A stretch of DNA of 48,568 nucleotides from Clostridia bacterium (GTDB lineage Bacteria; Bacillota; Peptococcia; DRI-13; UBA5745), in NCBI GenBank assembly GCA_018434325.1, contig JAHDPO010000046.1, forward strand, positions 1-48,568. Direction: 5' to 3'. The notes under the pieces are model-generated. The model was not told where the DNA came from. It worked only from the letters and a program-made list of their open reading frames with translations, and did no database searches. Below, piece by piece: positions 26,459-35,099 of the stretch; the stretch's first letter is position 1, and every line of letters begins with the position of its first letter. A program made the position numbers and the translations under genes.

Positions 26459-29440
26459 CTATCCTCCCTTTACTATTTTCAAAACAGCTTCCTGGGAACC
26501 GCAAGCAATCAGCCTTTCGATTACCTCTTGCTTTGATATCACATCGTAAATTTGAGAAAATGTATTGCCCCAATCCTCGGTTAAGGCAGGCATTATAATC
26601 AGCTTTACCTCTACGCCGTCCCATAAAAGGGCTTGCCGGCTGATATATATGCCAATTGCCGATTTCAGCACATGCTGACTATAACCATGGGGCATAGCAA
26701 GACCAATATCTAAGCCGGTATTGCCTAAAGCCTCCCTGTCGAAAACACTGGCTCTATATTTATGGTTCACATATCCTTCCTGCTGCAAAAACCCGCACAT
26801 ATAATCAATGATTTCTGTTTTTGTTCTGGAAGGCTGATTTACAAAGATTAGCTTCTGATTAAACAAAGCTTCTCCAAGCTTCCTGCTTTCAAAAGCTTCA
26901 TCAGCTTTGAATTGCTCCCTCACCTCTAAAACCGTTCTTTCGGAAAGTTTTTTTGCTTTTGCAAAAAACTGAGCCGCTGCCTCTGCATCATTTATATCTT
27001 TCATCAAGATATGCGGCAGCCAAGGCAGCCCCGGATTAAAGGGCCCCAAACTTCCTAAAACATGATAGTCTGATTCCAAATCCATAATCTGCTTTTTTAT
27101 ATCCTTGGGCTGCAGGGCATTTAAACAAATTATATCCGCTGAAAACTCCTTGAATTGTTGTTCATTCCTTAGCCACCTCTCCAGAAAAAGGCCGCTGCCT
27201 TCTCCTGTTAAGCAAAAGGCTACAAACAGCCTTGGCTTTTTATATTCTACAGGCCCATTTAAAATAAGCGGCCTTTTTTGGCTGACCAAGGAATTGGCAA
27301 CCTCGTCAATATCAACATTCGGCAAATATACTTTTCGCACCGCATCCAAGACCATAAGGGTATCAACTCTGGTTACCGTGCGGGTAATAATTCCTACTTC
27401 TTCTGTGATCCTTTGCCCAAAGTTCTCCGGAGAACCCATATCGGCAAGAATAATCACACCCTTACCCTGGTTGCTTTTGATTACCGTGTTCAGCAAACGC
27501 TGATATATTTGCTGAGGATTCTCGTCTAAACCAATATCCAAAGGTTCAATGTAATGGGCTCCCATCAAGCTTTCAACCACACTCACCATAGCTGAGGCGA
27601 CATTGCCGTGGGTGGCCACTACCAGACCAATGCTGGGAGTTTCTTCTTGAGTATCATTCCTTGCCGCCGCCAAGTACATTGCCAGAAAACCTACTTCTTC
27701 TTCCGGCAGCTCCAGGCCAAAATCCCTGACGGAGCACTTGGCCATTTTCTTGGCCACTAAGAATTCCTTGGGATGCTGAATGACCAGATTCCTTAAATGG
27801 GCATTCAATATTGGGGCTCCATTTTTCAGCCGGTCCAGAGCGCTGCTCAAATGGGTAGATAATAGGAACAGCAGACCTTCGTCATTAATATCCAAATCCT
27901 CTTTGGCGATAACCAGCATGTCTTTTACCATATTGATTATATTACCGTCCACCATTTTCTGGATTGGCTCGCTGCCCCCGGGATACAGGTTTCTTTGGGC
28001 TTGAAACTGATTTAAATAGCGGCCGATTCTTTTTTCCACAAGGCTCCAAATCGTGGAGTTTATCTCATTATCAGAAATGTGGCGGCTATGGAGTTTTTTA
28101 TATTCCCCTTCAATGATTTTGTAGATCTCATTGGAGAACTCATAAGGGTCCTTCAGATAAACCGCATCTGATAAATCCTCCTGCCCCTCGGGCAAAAACA
28201 AAATATCATGGGTTCCATACCAGGAAATATCTCTTTGGGCGGCAACAATTGCCGCAGCTTCTCCCCCTGCAAAACCCAGGTTATCCGGATTAACAATTAA
28301 AGGGGTATTTGTGATATTGCCTACCACATGGTTTAAATAAGCTCTGGCACAGGCAACCTGGATCTGGCTGCGCAACTCCCCTATGTTTCCCGGATAAATT
28401 GTTGTTAAAAGCTTCTTAATAACAGCGCTTTTTACCAGGATTCCAATATTTATCCGTGTAGACTCCATTTGAAAGAAAGCTTTGATCAGCTTATTCTTCT
28501 CGGCAATTTCCCGTTGCTCCAGGGAAGGCATTTGGATGACCATGGGTATGCGCCGCCGGAAGGTATTTAACAGGGATTCCCCAATATCTTCAGTGGTGGC
28601 GGCAATAATCATCACTTTAACAGCCCGCAGCTCCTTGCTGCCTAAAGCTCGATATACGCCTTTGTCTATAACCTGAAACAACATTTCCTGCCCGTCGGGG
28701 GGGAGGCGATGGACTTCATCCAGAAAGAAAATCCCCCCGTCCGCCGCGGCAATCAGCCCTTCTTTACTCGTAACAGCGCCGGTAAAGGCTCCTGCCGCAT
28801 AGCCAAAAAGCTGGGCAATGAGGAGTTGGGGATTTTCCGCATAATCGGCACAATTAAACTCGGCAAAAGGAAAGGCCTTACTATTTTTTCCTTTTAGGCC
28901 TAAAGCAAATTGGTACATTGCCTCGGCCATTTTACTTTTGCCCACGCCGCTTTCCCCGATGATAATTGTATGAAGGCCTGTAGGCGGATATAAGACGGCC
29001 GCTTTTGCCTGATCTACTTGATGCCTCAAGCTGCCGTTAGAGCCAATCAGTTTAGCAAAGCTATCCTGGGAAAGGTCATCTGCACTATTGGCTGCCGCTT
29101 TCTGGGGTCTCGCTTTCACCTGGCTTCGTGATATATCTTTAGAGCCTTCTAAAAACTTATAAACACTATTGTAAGCAATGTCATAGCCCAAAAGAGTCAG
29201 GTTTTCCATGATTAACCTTACGGTAAGATTTTTATCCCGGCTCAATATACTGTCAATATCTTTTTGGAGGATTAATTCCCGGCGTTCTCTGGAATTTAAT
29301 ATACCTATGTTTTTCCTGATGGTTGTAATCTTGCTTCTGGAAATATGCAGAGCTTTAGCCAACTCTTGATCAGTCAGAGGATTTCTTATATCTTCATTTT
29401 TAATTAATTCTCTTAACTTGCGGGCAATTAGCTCTTCCAT
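26459..29440 (-). CDS. LevR-type sigma-54 activator with PTS regulatory domains
   Basis: Enhancer-binding activator of 993 residues. Order of domains: N-terminal DNA-binding region (LTDQELAKALHISRSKITT near residue 25); AAA+ domain with Walker A GESGVGKS (about 162-169), the sigma-54 contact loop GAFTGA (about 217-222) and Walker B FFLDEVH; a PRD with His residues near 560; an EIIA-mannose-like domain (LVVATHGN near 615); an EIIB-Gat-like part; and a C-terminal EIIA-fructose-type domain (GLAMPHGYSQHV, active His). The last domain replaces the second PRD of classical LevR. I chose the ATG at 29440, six bases after GAGGAG; an upstream in-frame TTG lacks a site. It should activate the sigma-54 promoter at 38538-38554 when its PRD/EIIA sites report PTS flux. 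Confidence 0.92.
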   Translation of the reverse strand: MEELIARKLRELIKNEDIRNPLTDQELAKALHISRSKITTIRKNIGILNSRERRELILQKDIDSILSRDKNLTVRLIMENLTLLGYDIAYNSVYKFLEGSKDISRSQVKARPQKAAANSADDLSQDSFAKLIGSNGSLRHQVDQAKAAVLYPPTGLHTIIIGESGVGKSKMAEAMYQFALGLKGKNSKAFPFAEFNCADYAENPQLLIAQLFGYAAGAFTGAVTSKEGLIAAADGGIFFLDEVHRLPPDGQEMLFQVIDKGVYRALGSKELRAVKVMIIAATTEDIGESLLNTFRRRIPMVIQMPSLEQREIAEKNKLIKAFFQMESTRINIGILVKSAVIKKLLTTIYPGNIGELRSQIQVACARAYLNHVVGNITNTPLIVNPDNLGFAGGEAAAIVAAQRDISWYGTHDILFLPEGQEDLSDAVYLKDPYEFSNEIYKIIEGEYKKLHSRHISDNEINSTIWSLVEKRIGRYLNQFQAQRNLYPGGSEPIQKMVDGNIINMVKDMLVIAKEDLDINDEGLLFLLSTHLSSALDRLKNGAPILNAHLRNLVIQHPKEFLVAKKMAKCSVRDFGLELPEEEVGFLAMYLAAARNDTQEETPSIGLVVATHGNVASAMVSVVESLMGAHYIEPLDIGLDENPQQIYQRLLNTVIKSNQGKGVIILADMGSPENFGQRITEEVGIITRTVTRVDTLMVLDAVRKVYLPNVDIDEVANSLVSQKRPLILNGPVEYKKPRLFVAFCLTGEGSGLFLERWLRNEQQFKEFSADIICLNALQPKDIKKQIMDLESDYHVLGSLGPFNPGLPWLPHILMKDINDAEAAAQFFAKAKKLSERTVLEVREQFKADEAFESRKLGEALFNQKLIFVNQPSRTKTEIIDYMCGFLQQEGYVNHKYRASVFDREALGNTGLDIGLAMPHGYSQHVLKSAIGIYISRQALLWDGVEVKLIIMPALTEDWGNTFSQIYDVISKQEVIERLIACGSQEAVLKIVKGG

Positions 29441-29502
29441 TTTTAGCTCCTCTTTCAAATCAGTTTCAATTAAAATTGATCCTGCTTAGGCAAAACCATA
29501 AG

Positions 29503-30747
29503 TTACCGACCTTTTGTCCCCCAAAGATTTACGGCGGCAGCCAATTCCGGGTATTCCCTGGCGGCTTCATTGATGCCGATGCCGTTTCTAAAGGACTCTA
29601 TCGCCAATAAAATACCTTTAGCTCCAGCCTTTGCTCCCATAGGATGGCCATAAATACCGCCCCCAGCCATAAGAATACATTCATCTCCCAAAAGATTCAT
29701 CAAATACTCAATTGCTCCGGGATGAACTCCGCCGGCTACAGTCATAAAGCTGCTTTTAATATTTTCCATTGGCGCAATGCATTGGGCATGGGCTTCAACC
29801 AACTCGTTGGTATTTAAGCCAAATCTGCCGCTGTCGGGATAAACCAAAGGCATATCCATACCCAGTAAGCGGGGCAGCTTGCCGCAAGCCAAGGCTGTAG
29901 CCATTCCATTATTTTTTGAACGATAATAAGCACCCATGCCGGCACAATGGCCAAAAATCGGATAAATGAGCTTTTCTTCCTTCATTTTGCGAATGAAATC
30001 TTCAACGGCGCCCCAGCCCATAGCCTGGTAATTGACCATTAAAGAATTGGCGCCGGCGTCAATAGCACGGCAAGCCCGCTCAAAAAGGTTTGGTCCTGTG
30101 ATATTGACGGCATAAAGGCAGGTTTGATCTTTGCCCGCTTCTTTCAGCCTGGCCATAACGGCTGCCGTCCTGGCTTCCATGGGAGAGTAATCAGGATAGG
30201 ACAACAACTCGTCGTCCTTAATAATATCCGCTCCCCCTAAGGCAGCCTGTAATGCACCCTGGGCACTGACCTCCGGGCTTACGCCAATACAGGGTTTCAG
30301 AATCGCTCCAACCAGCGGCCGCTCAGGCACCCCCAGCTTTGCCCTGATGCCTTCTATACCCAGCATTGGGCCCGGCAAATCGCTAAGCAGTTTTTTAGGA
30401 AATTCTATATCTACCAGACGAATACCTTCCTGGCCCAAAACATTACCTGCAACAGTGCTCATGATCATCGGCAAATAGGCGGGAAAATTAGCGGTGGGAA
30501 AAGCTATTCTGGCCACGCAGGCATTGCCCTGGGCCATCGGATAAATCCCCGTCACCTTTGCTCCATACATTTCTATTACTTCCGGTGTTTCTCCTTCCAC
30601 ATGGGTCCAGGTACCGGCGCTTTGGTCCGCCGCTACCAGCTTCACCCAATCATAAATATCCGGCTCTTTGTCGGATTCCATATAATAAGTGGCGATTAAA
30701 GAAGATTCATCTATTCCTTCAGGTAATCTCATTGTCGGGAATTTCAT
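29503..30747 (-). CDS. RuBisCO-like protein (form IV family)
   Basis: Member of the RuBisCO large-chain superfamily, 414 residues. The carbamylation and metal motif is kept as GGADIIKDDE (Lys177, Asp179, Glu180), Lys151 of GAILKPC matches the catalytic Lys175 of RuBisCO, and the phosphate-binding glycines are present (VAGGVHPG, AGGGIYGHPMG). The second lysine of KPK is Cys153 and the loop-6 lysine is missing, so CO2 fixation is not expected. Related proteins enolise, isomerise or decarboxylate sugar phosphates (methylthioribulose pathways, 3-oxo-isoapionate-4-phosphate). In this operon it probably acts on the product of the PTS and the zinc dehydrogenase. It is preceded by a 47-residue membrane protein whose stop lies one base from its ATG. 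Confidence 0.92.
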   Translation of the reverse strand: MKFPTMRLPEGIDESSLIATYYMESDKEPDIYDWVKLVAADQSAGTWTHVEGETPEVIEMYGAKVTGIYPMAQGNACVARIAFPTANFPAYLPMIMSTVAGNVLGQEGIRLVDIEFPKKLLSDLPGPMLGIEGIRAKLGVPERPLVGAILKPCIGVSPEVSAQGALQAALGGADIIKDDELLSYPDYSPMEARTAAVMARLKEAGKDQTCLYAVNITGPNLFERACRAIDAGANSLMVNYQAMGWGAVEDFIRKMKEEKLIYPIFGHCAGMGAYYRSKNNGMATALACGKLPRLLGMDMPLVYPDSGRFGLNTNELVEAHAQCIAPMENIKSSFMTVAGGVHPGAIEYLMNLLGDECILMAGGGIYGHPMGAKAGAKGILLAIESFRNGIGINEAAREYPELAAAVNLWGTKGR

Positions 30748-30748
30748 T

Positions 30749-30892
30749 TTAAGTCTGTCCTTCTTTCTGTTTATTGTCTTTTCCGTCTTTTTGTTTCTCT
30801 TGACCTTTGCTTTGGTATCTTACATTTCTGCGCTGACGTAAAATTAAGGTCCAGGCAGCTCCGGCAACTAGTAAGATAAACAGGAAAAGCAT
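30749..30892 (-). CDS. Small single-span membrane protein (47 residues)
   Basis: Open frame starting MLFLFILLVAGAAWTL with one strong membrane span (residues 1-18), followed by a highly charged Lys/Gln/Arg-rich tail (LRQRRNVRYQ ... KEGQT). It lies between EIIC and the RuBisCO-like gene, its TAA ending one base before the next ATG, the spacing of a translated operon gene. A weak ribosome site (GGTGAT) precedes it. The shape resembles small accessory subunits of membrane complexes, such as the gamma subunit of decarboxylase pumps, but no family is recognised. It could anchor or assist the EIIC or a soluble enzyme. Confidence 0.55.
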   Translation of the reverse strand: MLFLFILLVAGAAWTLILRQRRNVRYQSKGQEKQKDGKDNKQKEGQT

Positions 30893-30922
30893 AAATGATC
30901 ACCGGCTTTCCTAAAACATTTT

Positions 30923-30952
30923 GTCTGTAAGGGGCTGTCGCCCCTTACAGAC
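30923..30952 (-). other. 13-bp perfect RNA hairpin between EIIC and downstream genes
   Basis: GTCTGTAAGGGGC pairs perfectly with GCCCCTTACAGAC around a 4-base loop. It lies 18 bases past the EIIC stop. No U-run follows, so it looks more like an RNA-processing or stabilising hairpin that sets relative expression of the upstream EII genes and the downstream RuBisCO-like gene than a full terminator. Confidence 0.7.
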
Positions 30953-30970
30953 GATATAAACAATTCTTTC

Positions 30971-32239
30971 TTAAACGATGGTTTTCCCAAATATATCGAG
31001 TATTTTATAGATTACCCAGGTAATAGGATTACCGCCTTCAGACAAACAGCTTGTTAAAACATCGCTGTTTTTCAATACGCCTTCGAGCACAGCCAGGTTG
31101 GTATGGGCTGCAGCCAGGGCTGTGGCGCACCAGAAATAAACGGAAAAAACGACAAAAGCAGCAATACAGGTGTGCAGGATATTATTTTTTGCATAATAAG
31201 CCAGGGGAATAATGAACCAGGGGATTGCCACCAGGCTGGCAACAGCCAGCATTCTATTGCCGGGGATAATCGACATGATGGTGACAATAGGCGTCATAAT
31301 CATAATACTAGTCATATTACAAGGGTTTCCCATTAAAGTAGAGGCGTCAATACCAATCCAGATCTGCCTGCCTTTAAGCCTTTGTTCACAGAACTCCTGG
31401 GCGGCGCCGGCTATGGGCAATAAGCCTTCCATCATAATCTGAATCATCCGGGGCAGCAAAATCATCACAGCTGCCATGTTGATGCCCAATAAGAAGATAT
31501 TGACCAAATCAAAGCCCGCTAAGACACCGATTACAAAGCCGATGATGGCGCCTACCACCATTGTCTCGCCAATAATGCCAAGCTTTTCCTGCATGGTTTC
31601 CGGATCAGCTTTTACGCTTCTGATGCCGGGGATCTTTTGGCAAAGCTTGATCACCGGAATACCGATCATGGCGGGAGCAATAATTGCGCCTGTAGGCCAG
31701 GTACAGGCTTCCATACCAGAATCCTCTTGGAAGCGGGGCGCTACATAGTCGGACCATTTCCAGGTAATAATCATATAAATTGCCGTTCCTATACAGGACC
31801 AAATAACACTGCCGGTAGCGCCGTAAATCAAACCGCCGCAAGCTAAAAAGCTCCAATAATTCCAGAAGTCGATCATTAATGTCTTGGTGAAGTTGGTAAT
31901 TAACAGGACTAAATTAAGAGCTATACCCATTAAGATTAAAATCCCTGCAGCAGGAGCACCCCAGGCATAAGCAATCAAGGCCCAGCCTGTATCGACTATA
32001 TCCAGATTCCAACCTAGTCTGGCTACCATGGCTTGGGTAGCAGGAGTCATCTTGGCTACCAGCATATCGGTAACCAGGTTCATGCCAACCATACCCACAG
32101 CTCCGGTAAGGGCTGCTCTAATGGCATCTCCCAGTTTCATGCGGAAAATAAGAGCAATTATGATAAGCCCCAAAGGTAAAATACCGCTGCCTCCCAATGA
32201 CTGGAGAGTGCTTGACAAACCGCTCAAAAAGGCATCCAT
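30971..32239 (-). CDS. PTS EIIC, galactitol (Gat) family
   Basis: Membrane permease of the galactitol-type PTS, 422 residues with about ten hydrophobic segments along its whole length (for example ILPLGLIIIALIF, GAIIGFVIGVLAGF and FVVFSVYFWCATAL). The family feature MGNPCNMTS and a GIPVIKL segment are present. It imports and phosphorylates a polyol or related compound with EIIA and EIIB encoded just upstream. AAGGAAG lies before the ATG. The substrate of Gat-family permeases ranges from galactitol to pentitols, so it is not fixed here. Confidence 0.92.
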   Translation of the reverse strand: MDAFLSGLSSTLQSLGGSGILPLGLIIIALIFRMKLGDAIRAALTGAVGMVGMNLVTDMLVAKMTPATQAMVARLGWNLDIVDTGWALIAYAWGAPAAGILILMGIALNLVLLITNFTKTLMIDFWNYWSFLACGGLIYGATGSVIWSCIGTAIYMIITWKWSDYVAPRFQEDSGMEACTWPTGAIIAPAMIGIPVIKLCQKIPGIRSVKADPETMQEKLGIIGETMVVGAIIGFVIGVLAGFDLVNIFLLGINMAAVMILLPRMIQIMMEGLLPIAGAAQEFCEQRLKGRQIWIGIDASTLMGNPCNMTSIMIMTPIVTIMSIIPGNRMLAVASLVAIPWFIIPLAYYAKNNILHTCIAAFVVFSVYFWCATALAAAHTNLAVLEGVLKNSDVLTSCLSEGGNPITWVIYKILDIFGKTIV

Positions 32240-32272
32240 TTTATACTTCCTTTCCTGGTGAAATTCGCTTTT

Positions 32273-32770
32273 TTAGATAGCTTGAACAACGATTGCTTCA
32301 ATTTCTTTGGCATTTTCCGCTTCGATAATTTTCTGTACCAAAATAGGATCCTGTATCAGCTCCATTATTTTGGACATAGTGTCTAACTGCCCTTGATTGT
32401 CTGCCATAGCCAACATAAAAATCACTTTAACTCCAATGGTCTCCTCCGGATCGTCGATACGATTAAAAAACACCTCCTTTTTTACTTTGGCTACCAAGAT
32501 AGCCGAGCTGATCACATGAACCCTGTCACTATGGGGAATGGCCACAGCTATAGGTTCCACAGGTATGCCTGTGGGAAAAGACTTCTCCCTTTCAATTACC
32601 GCTCCACCATAAGAGGTTTTTACTTTTCCCAGGGCTTCCAGGTGAGAGGCCATTTCCAACAATACCTCATTTTTATCAGAATTGTCAGAAATGTAACCCA
32701 ATATAGCTGGCAGGTGGATACTGCTGGTATTCATTGAGCTGTTCACATCCGTTTCCATTAGGCTCGCCAT
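32273..32770 (-). CDS. PTS EIIA, Gat/fructose type
   Basis: Soluble EIIA (PTS_EIIA_2 fold, 165 residues) that accepts phosphate from HPr on His80 in VAIPHSDRVHV and passes it to EIIB. It is the second of three adjacent EII genes, three bases after EIIB and 33 before EIIC. The first 15 residues, rich in Met and Ser, may not all be translated; an in-frame ATG at 32758 is an alternative start. Confidence 0.92.
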   Translation of the reverse strand: MASLMETDVNSSMNTSSIHLPAILGYISDNSDKNEVLLEMASHLEALGKVKTSYGGAVIEREKSFPTGIPVEPIAVAIPHSDRVHVISSAILVAKVKKEVFFNRIDDPEETIGVKVIFMLAMADNQGQLDTMSKIMELIQDPILVQKIIEAENAKEIEAIVVQAI

Positions 32771-32773
32771 ATC

Positions 32774-33070
32774 TTACTCTTTTAATAAGGCTTTTTTTAT
32801 GTTTTCTTTCACCTGTTCTTTACCTCGTCCTGTAATAAACGGGATGCCGTCCACTACCGGGATATCGCCAAAATCCAGGGTCAGCTTAGCCATCAAAAGG
32901 ATCAGGTCCGGTTTGAGCTGGGCCACGGCAGTTTTGCCCGCTGTCGCATTGCGTTTTTGCACATTAGCTTTAAATCCCAATTCTTTGCAGACATCTTCGC
33001 AGGCCTTTGCTCCCACTGATGAAGTGGCAAAGCCGGCGCCGCATAAAACCAATATTGTTTTTGTTTCCAT
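32774..33070 (-). CDS. PTS EIIB, Gat family
   Basis: Small cytosolic EIIB of 98 residues. The phosphorylated Cys10 lies in the P-loop-like LVLCGAGFATSS, as in GatB. It follows the zinc dehydrogenase by 36 bases, with AAGGAGG before the ATG. With EIIA and EIIC it forms a complete substrate-specific PTS. Confidence 0.93.
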   Translation of the reverse strand: METKTILVLCGAGFATSSVGAKACEDVCKELGFKANVQKRNATAGKTAVAQLKPDLILLMAKLTLDFGDIPVVDGIPFITGRGKEQVKENIKKALLKE

Positions 33071-33106
33071 TACTAGCCCTCCTTAAATTTAGAATACGTC
33101 CTTAAT

Positions 33107-34147
33107 TTAGAATACCACTACGCCTTTGATCATTTTTCCCTTGCCCATGTCTTCAAAACCCTTTGCTAAATCCTTCAGTTCATACCGGTGGGTGATGTAT
33201 TTTTTAGCGTCCAACTGACCGCTCAATACCAGATTTAATGCTCTGCGGTTTACTTCCGGGGAATAAGCTGAAGCGCCATAAATCGTGATTTCTTTATAGT
33301 GGATGGCATTAGTATCTAATATTACCCCGCCCTTTGGCGGGATGCCCCCAAAGAAAATCACCTTGCCTCTTTTTCTGGTAAGATTAATAGCGTCAGCTTG
33401 GGCCTGGCCGGCAGGACAAGCGCTGATCACCGTGTCGGCTCCCCGGCCCTTGGTTTTTTCTAAAACCAGCTTTTTTAACTCCGGATCGCCGCTGCCCATG
33501 GTATAAATGTTTTTAAATCCCCGGTCCCTGGCCAGTTGAGCCTTATCCGGATTCATTTCCACAATTATCGTTTCCTTCACGCCCCGTATCCCGGCGATTT
33601 CGCTGTGCAGGCAACCGATGGTTCCGGATCCGATTACCACCACCAGATCTTCCATTACGATATTTGTATTAATTTGAGCGTTCAACACAGAAGAAGCGGT
33701 TTCAGCTATGACTGTATCAACAGGATCGACGCCGTCAGGGATAATCGTAAAACAACCGGTATCCAGCATATCCTGAGAAAAGGCCACATATTCGGCGAAG
33801 CCTCCGGCAATGCCCTCGGCAGTTCCGATCATGCGCATGTTGTCGCATTGATTTTGAATGCCATTGGTGCAATACCAGCAGCGGCCGCAGGGTATGACCG
33901 GAGCAATGGAGAGCTTTGCACCAACAGGAAAGGCGGGGTATTCGCTCTCCACAACCTCACCGGCAATCTCATGACCGGAGATGGCCGGATAAATAGTTTT
34001 AGATGAGCCGCCTCCATAGGTCCTTAAATCGGAACCACAAATACCGCAGGCAATTGTCTTAATTAAAATGCCTCTTGGCGGACAAGCCGGTGTTTCTACC
34101 TCCTCATAACGCAAATCATAAGGTCCGTGCAAAACTGCAGCGTACAT
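33107..34147 (-). CDS. Zinc-dependent alcohol/polyol-phosphate dehydrogenase (GatD-like)
   Basis: Medium-chain dehydrogenase of 346 residues. Catalytic zinc ligands appear in CGICGSD and GHEIAGEV, the structural zinc site in CGRCWYCTNGIQNQC, and the NAD fold in VVVIGSGTIGCLHSEIA. In Gat-type operons the GatD homologue oxidises the phosphorylated polyol made by the PTS to a ketose phosphate, the likely role here. GGAGG lies before the ATG. It follows the E2 catalytic gene by 18 bases. Confidence 0.92.
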   Translation of the reverse strand: MYAAVLHGPYDLRYEEVETPACPPRGILIKTIACGICGSDLRTYGGGSSKTIYPAISGHEIAGEVVESEYPAFPVGAKLSIAPVIPCGRCWYCTNGIQNQCDNMRMIGTAEGIAGGFAEYVAFSQDMLDTGCFTIIPDGVDPVDTVIAETASSVLNAQINTNIVMEDLVVVIGSGTIGCLHSEIAGIRGVKETIIVEMNPDKAQLARDRGFKNIYTMGSGDPELKKLVLEKTKGRGADTVISACPAGQAQADAINLTRKRGKVIFFGGIPPKGGVILDTNAIHYKEITIYGASAYSPEVNRRALNLVLSGQLDAKKYITHRYELKDLAKGFEDMGKGKMIKGVVVF

Positions 34148-34165
34148 TTCTTTACCTCCGTATCA

Positions 34166-34822
34166 CTAATTTCCATCAATATTCTCTAATTTAGCCGCCA
34201 GACTTGTCAGGAACCGGGCTGCCGCAGCCCCGTCAATCACTCTATGGTCAAGGCTGATACCAAGATTGATCGTCTTTACCGGTTTAAAGGCTGATCCATC
34301 CCACTTAGGCTGGTCCGTCATTTTGCCGACAGAGAGGATCGCTGCATTGGGGCTATTAACGATGGCGCTAAAATGGGTAATATTAAACATCCCCAGATTG
34401 CTTATAATGAAAGTCGCTCCCGTTAAATCTTCATAAGTGAAGATCCCTTTAACCGCTTTTTCTTTAATGGCTTCCATCGCCTCATGAAGCTGGGCTAAAG
34501 ATTTATTGCCAGCATCGGGAATAACCGGTACCAATAAACCCCTGGGAGTATCAACGGCTATACCCAGATTGATATTTTCATGAACCAGGATTTTTGAGCC
34601 GTCATCCCAGGAGCTGTTCATAAGAGGGAATTTTTTCATGGTTTCTGCAAGGACTTTTCCTAAGAGGGTAGTATAGGAAGCTTTAAATTCTAAAGCCGAC
34701 CTGTATTGAATCAGCCGGGTGCAGTCCACTGCTGTATAAAGCTGAAACTGAGGAATTTCCCAGTTTGCAGTCATTTGCCTGGCCATGGCCTTTTTTAAGC
34801 TGCTAAGTTTTACCTCACTCAT
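34166..34822 (-). CDS. E2 acyltransferase catalytic domain as a separate protein
   Basis: Dihydrolipoamide acyltransferase core of 218 residues, with the catalytic His193 and Asp197 in LDHRVIDGAAAARF, and the segments RGLLVPVIPDA and TFIISNLGMFNI. It has no lipoyl domain and no peripheral-subunit-binding domain; it starts directly at the catalytic core. The lipoyl domain is encoded by the preceding gene in another frame, overlapping by eight bases (ATGAGTGA), which looks like translational coupling of two proteins rather than a frameshift. It transfers an acyl group from lipoyl to CoA. Normal E2 chains are a single 400-550 residue polypeptide. Confidence 0.9.
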   Translation of the reverse strand: MSEVKLSSLKKAMARQMTANWEIPQFQLYTAVDCTRLIQYRSALEFKASYTTLLGKVLAETMKKFPLMNSSWDDGSKILVHENINLGIAVDTPRGLLVPVIPDAGNKSLAQLHEAMEAIKEKAVKGIFTYEDLTGATFIISNLGMFNITHFSAIVNSPNAAILSVGKMTDQPKWDGSAFKPVKTINLGISLDHRVIDGAAAARFLTSLAAKLENIDGN

Positions 34823-35063
34823 CAGCTTCCACCCACGCTATGGTTTTGGTTATTTCCACCGTATCTCCTTCCTGAGCCAGTATTTCCACAATCGTTCCGG
34901 CAAAGGCTGCCTCAATATCGGTTACCGCCTTATCGGTTTCAATTTGGGCAATGATTTCTCCCTCCTCGATTTGATCCCCGACTTTTTTCAGCCAGCTTAC
35001 AATAGTGCCTTCTTCCATATCCAGCCCGATTTTCGGCATAACAATTTCTTTTCTCATCGCCAT
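34815..35063 (-). CDS. Free-standing lipoyl-domain protein
   Basis: An 82-residue biotinyl/lipoyl domain starting near MRKEIVMPKIGLDMEEG, with the lipoylated Lys45 in IETDKAVTDI. It is the swinging-arm part of E2 and carries the acyl group between E1, E2 and E3. AAGGAG lies before the first ATG; a second ATG six bases on has better spacing. No hinge or subunit-binding domain follows the lipoyl fold before its TGA. Confidence 0.9.
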   Translation of the reverse strand: MAMRKEIVMPKIGLDMEEGTIVSWLKKVGDQIEEGEIIAQIETDKAVTDIEAAFAGTIVEILAQEGDTVEITKTIAWVEADE

Positions 35064-35099
35064 AAACTCCTTTTTTCGATTAAACTCGATTAAACTCGA

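Noticed and set aside
29503-30747. True RuBisCO large subunit
   Set aside because: Loop-6 lysine and the second lysine of KPK are missing and no small subunit or phosphoribulokinase is nearby.
30923-30952. Hairpin after EIIC as a full terminator
   Set aside because: No U-run follows the stem, and the downstream genes are in the same operon by spacing.
34815-34822. Frameshift explanation for the split E2
   Set aside because: Both domains are complete and the stop/start overlap ATGAGTGA is a normal coupled junction; no binding domain is encoded in any frame at the join.
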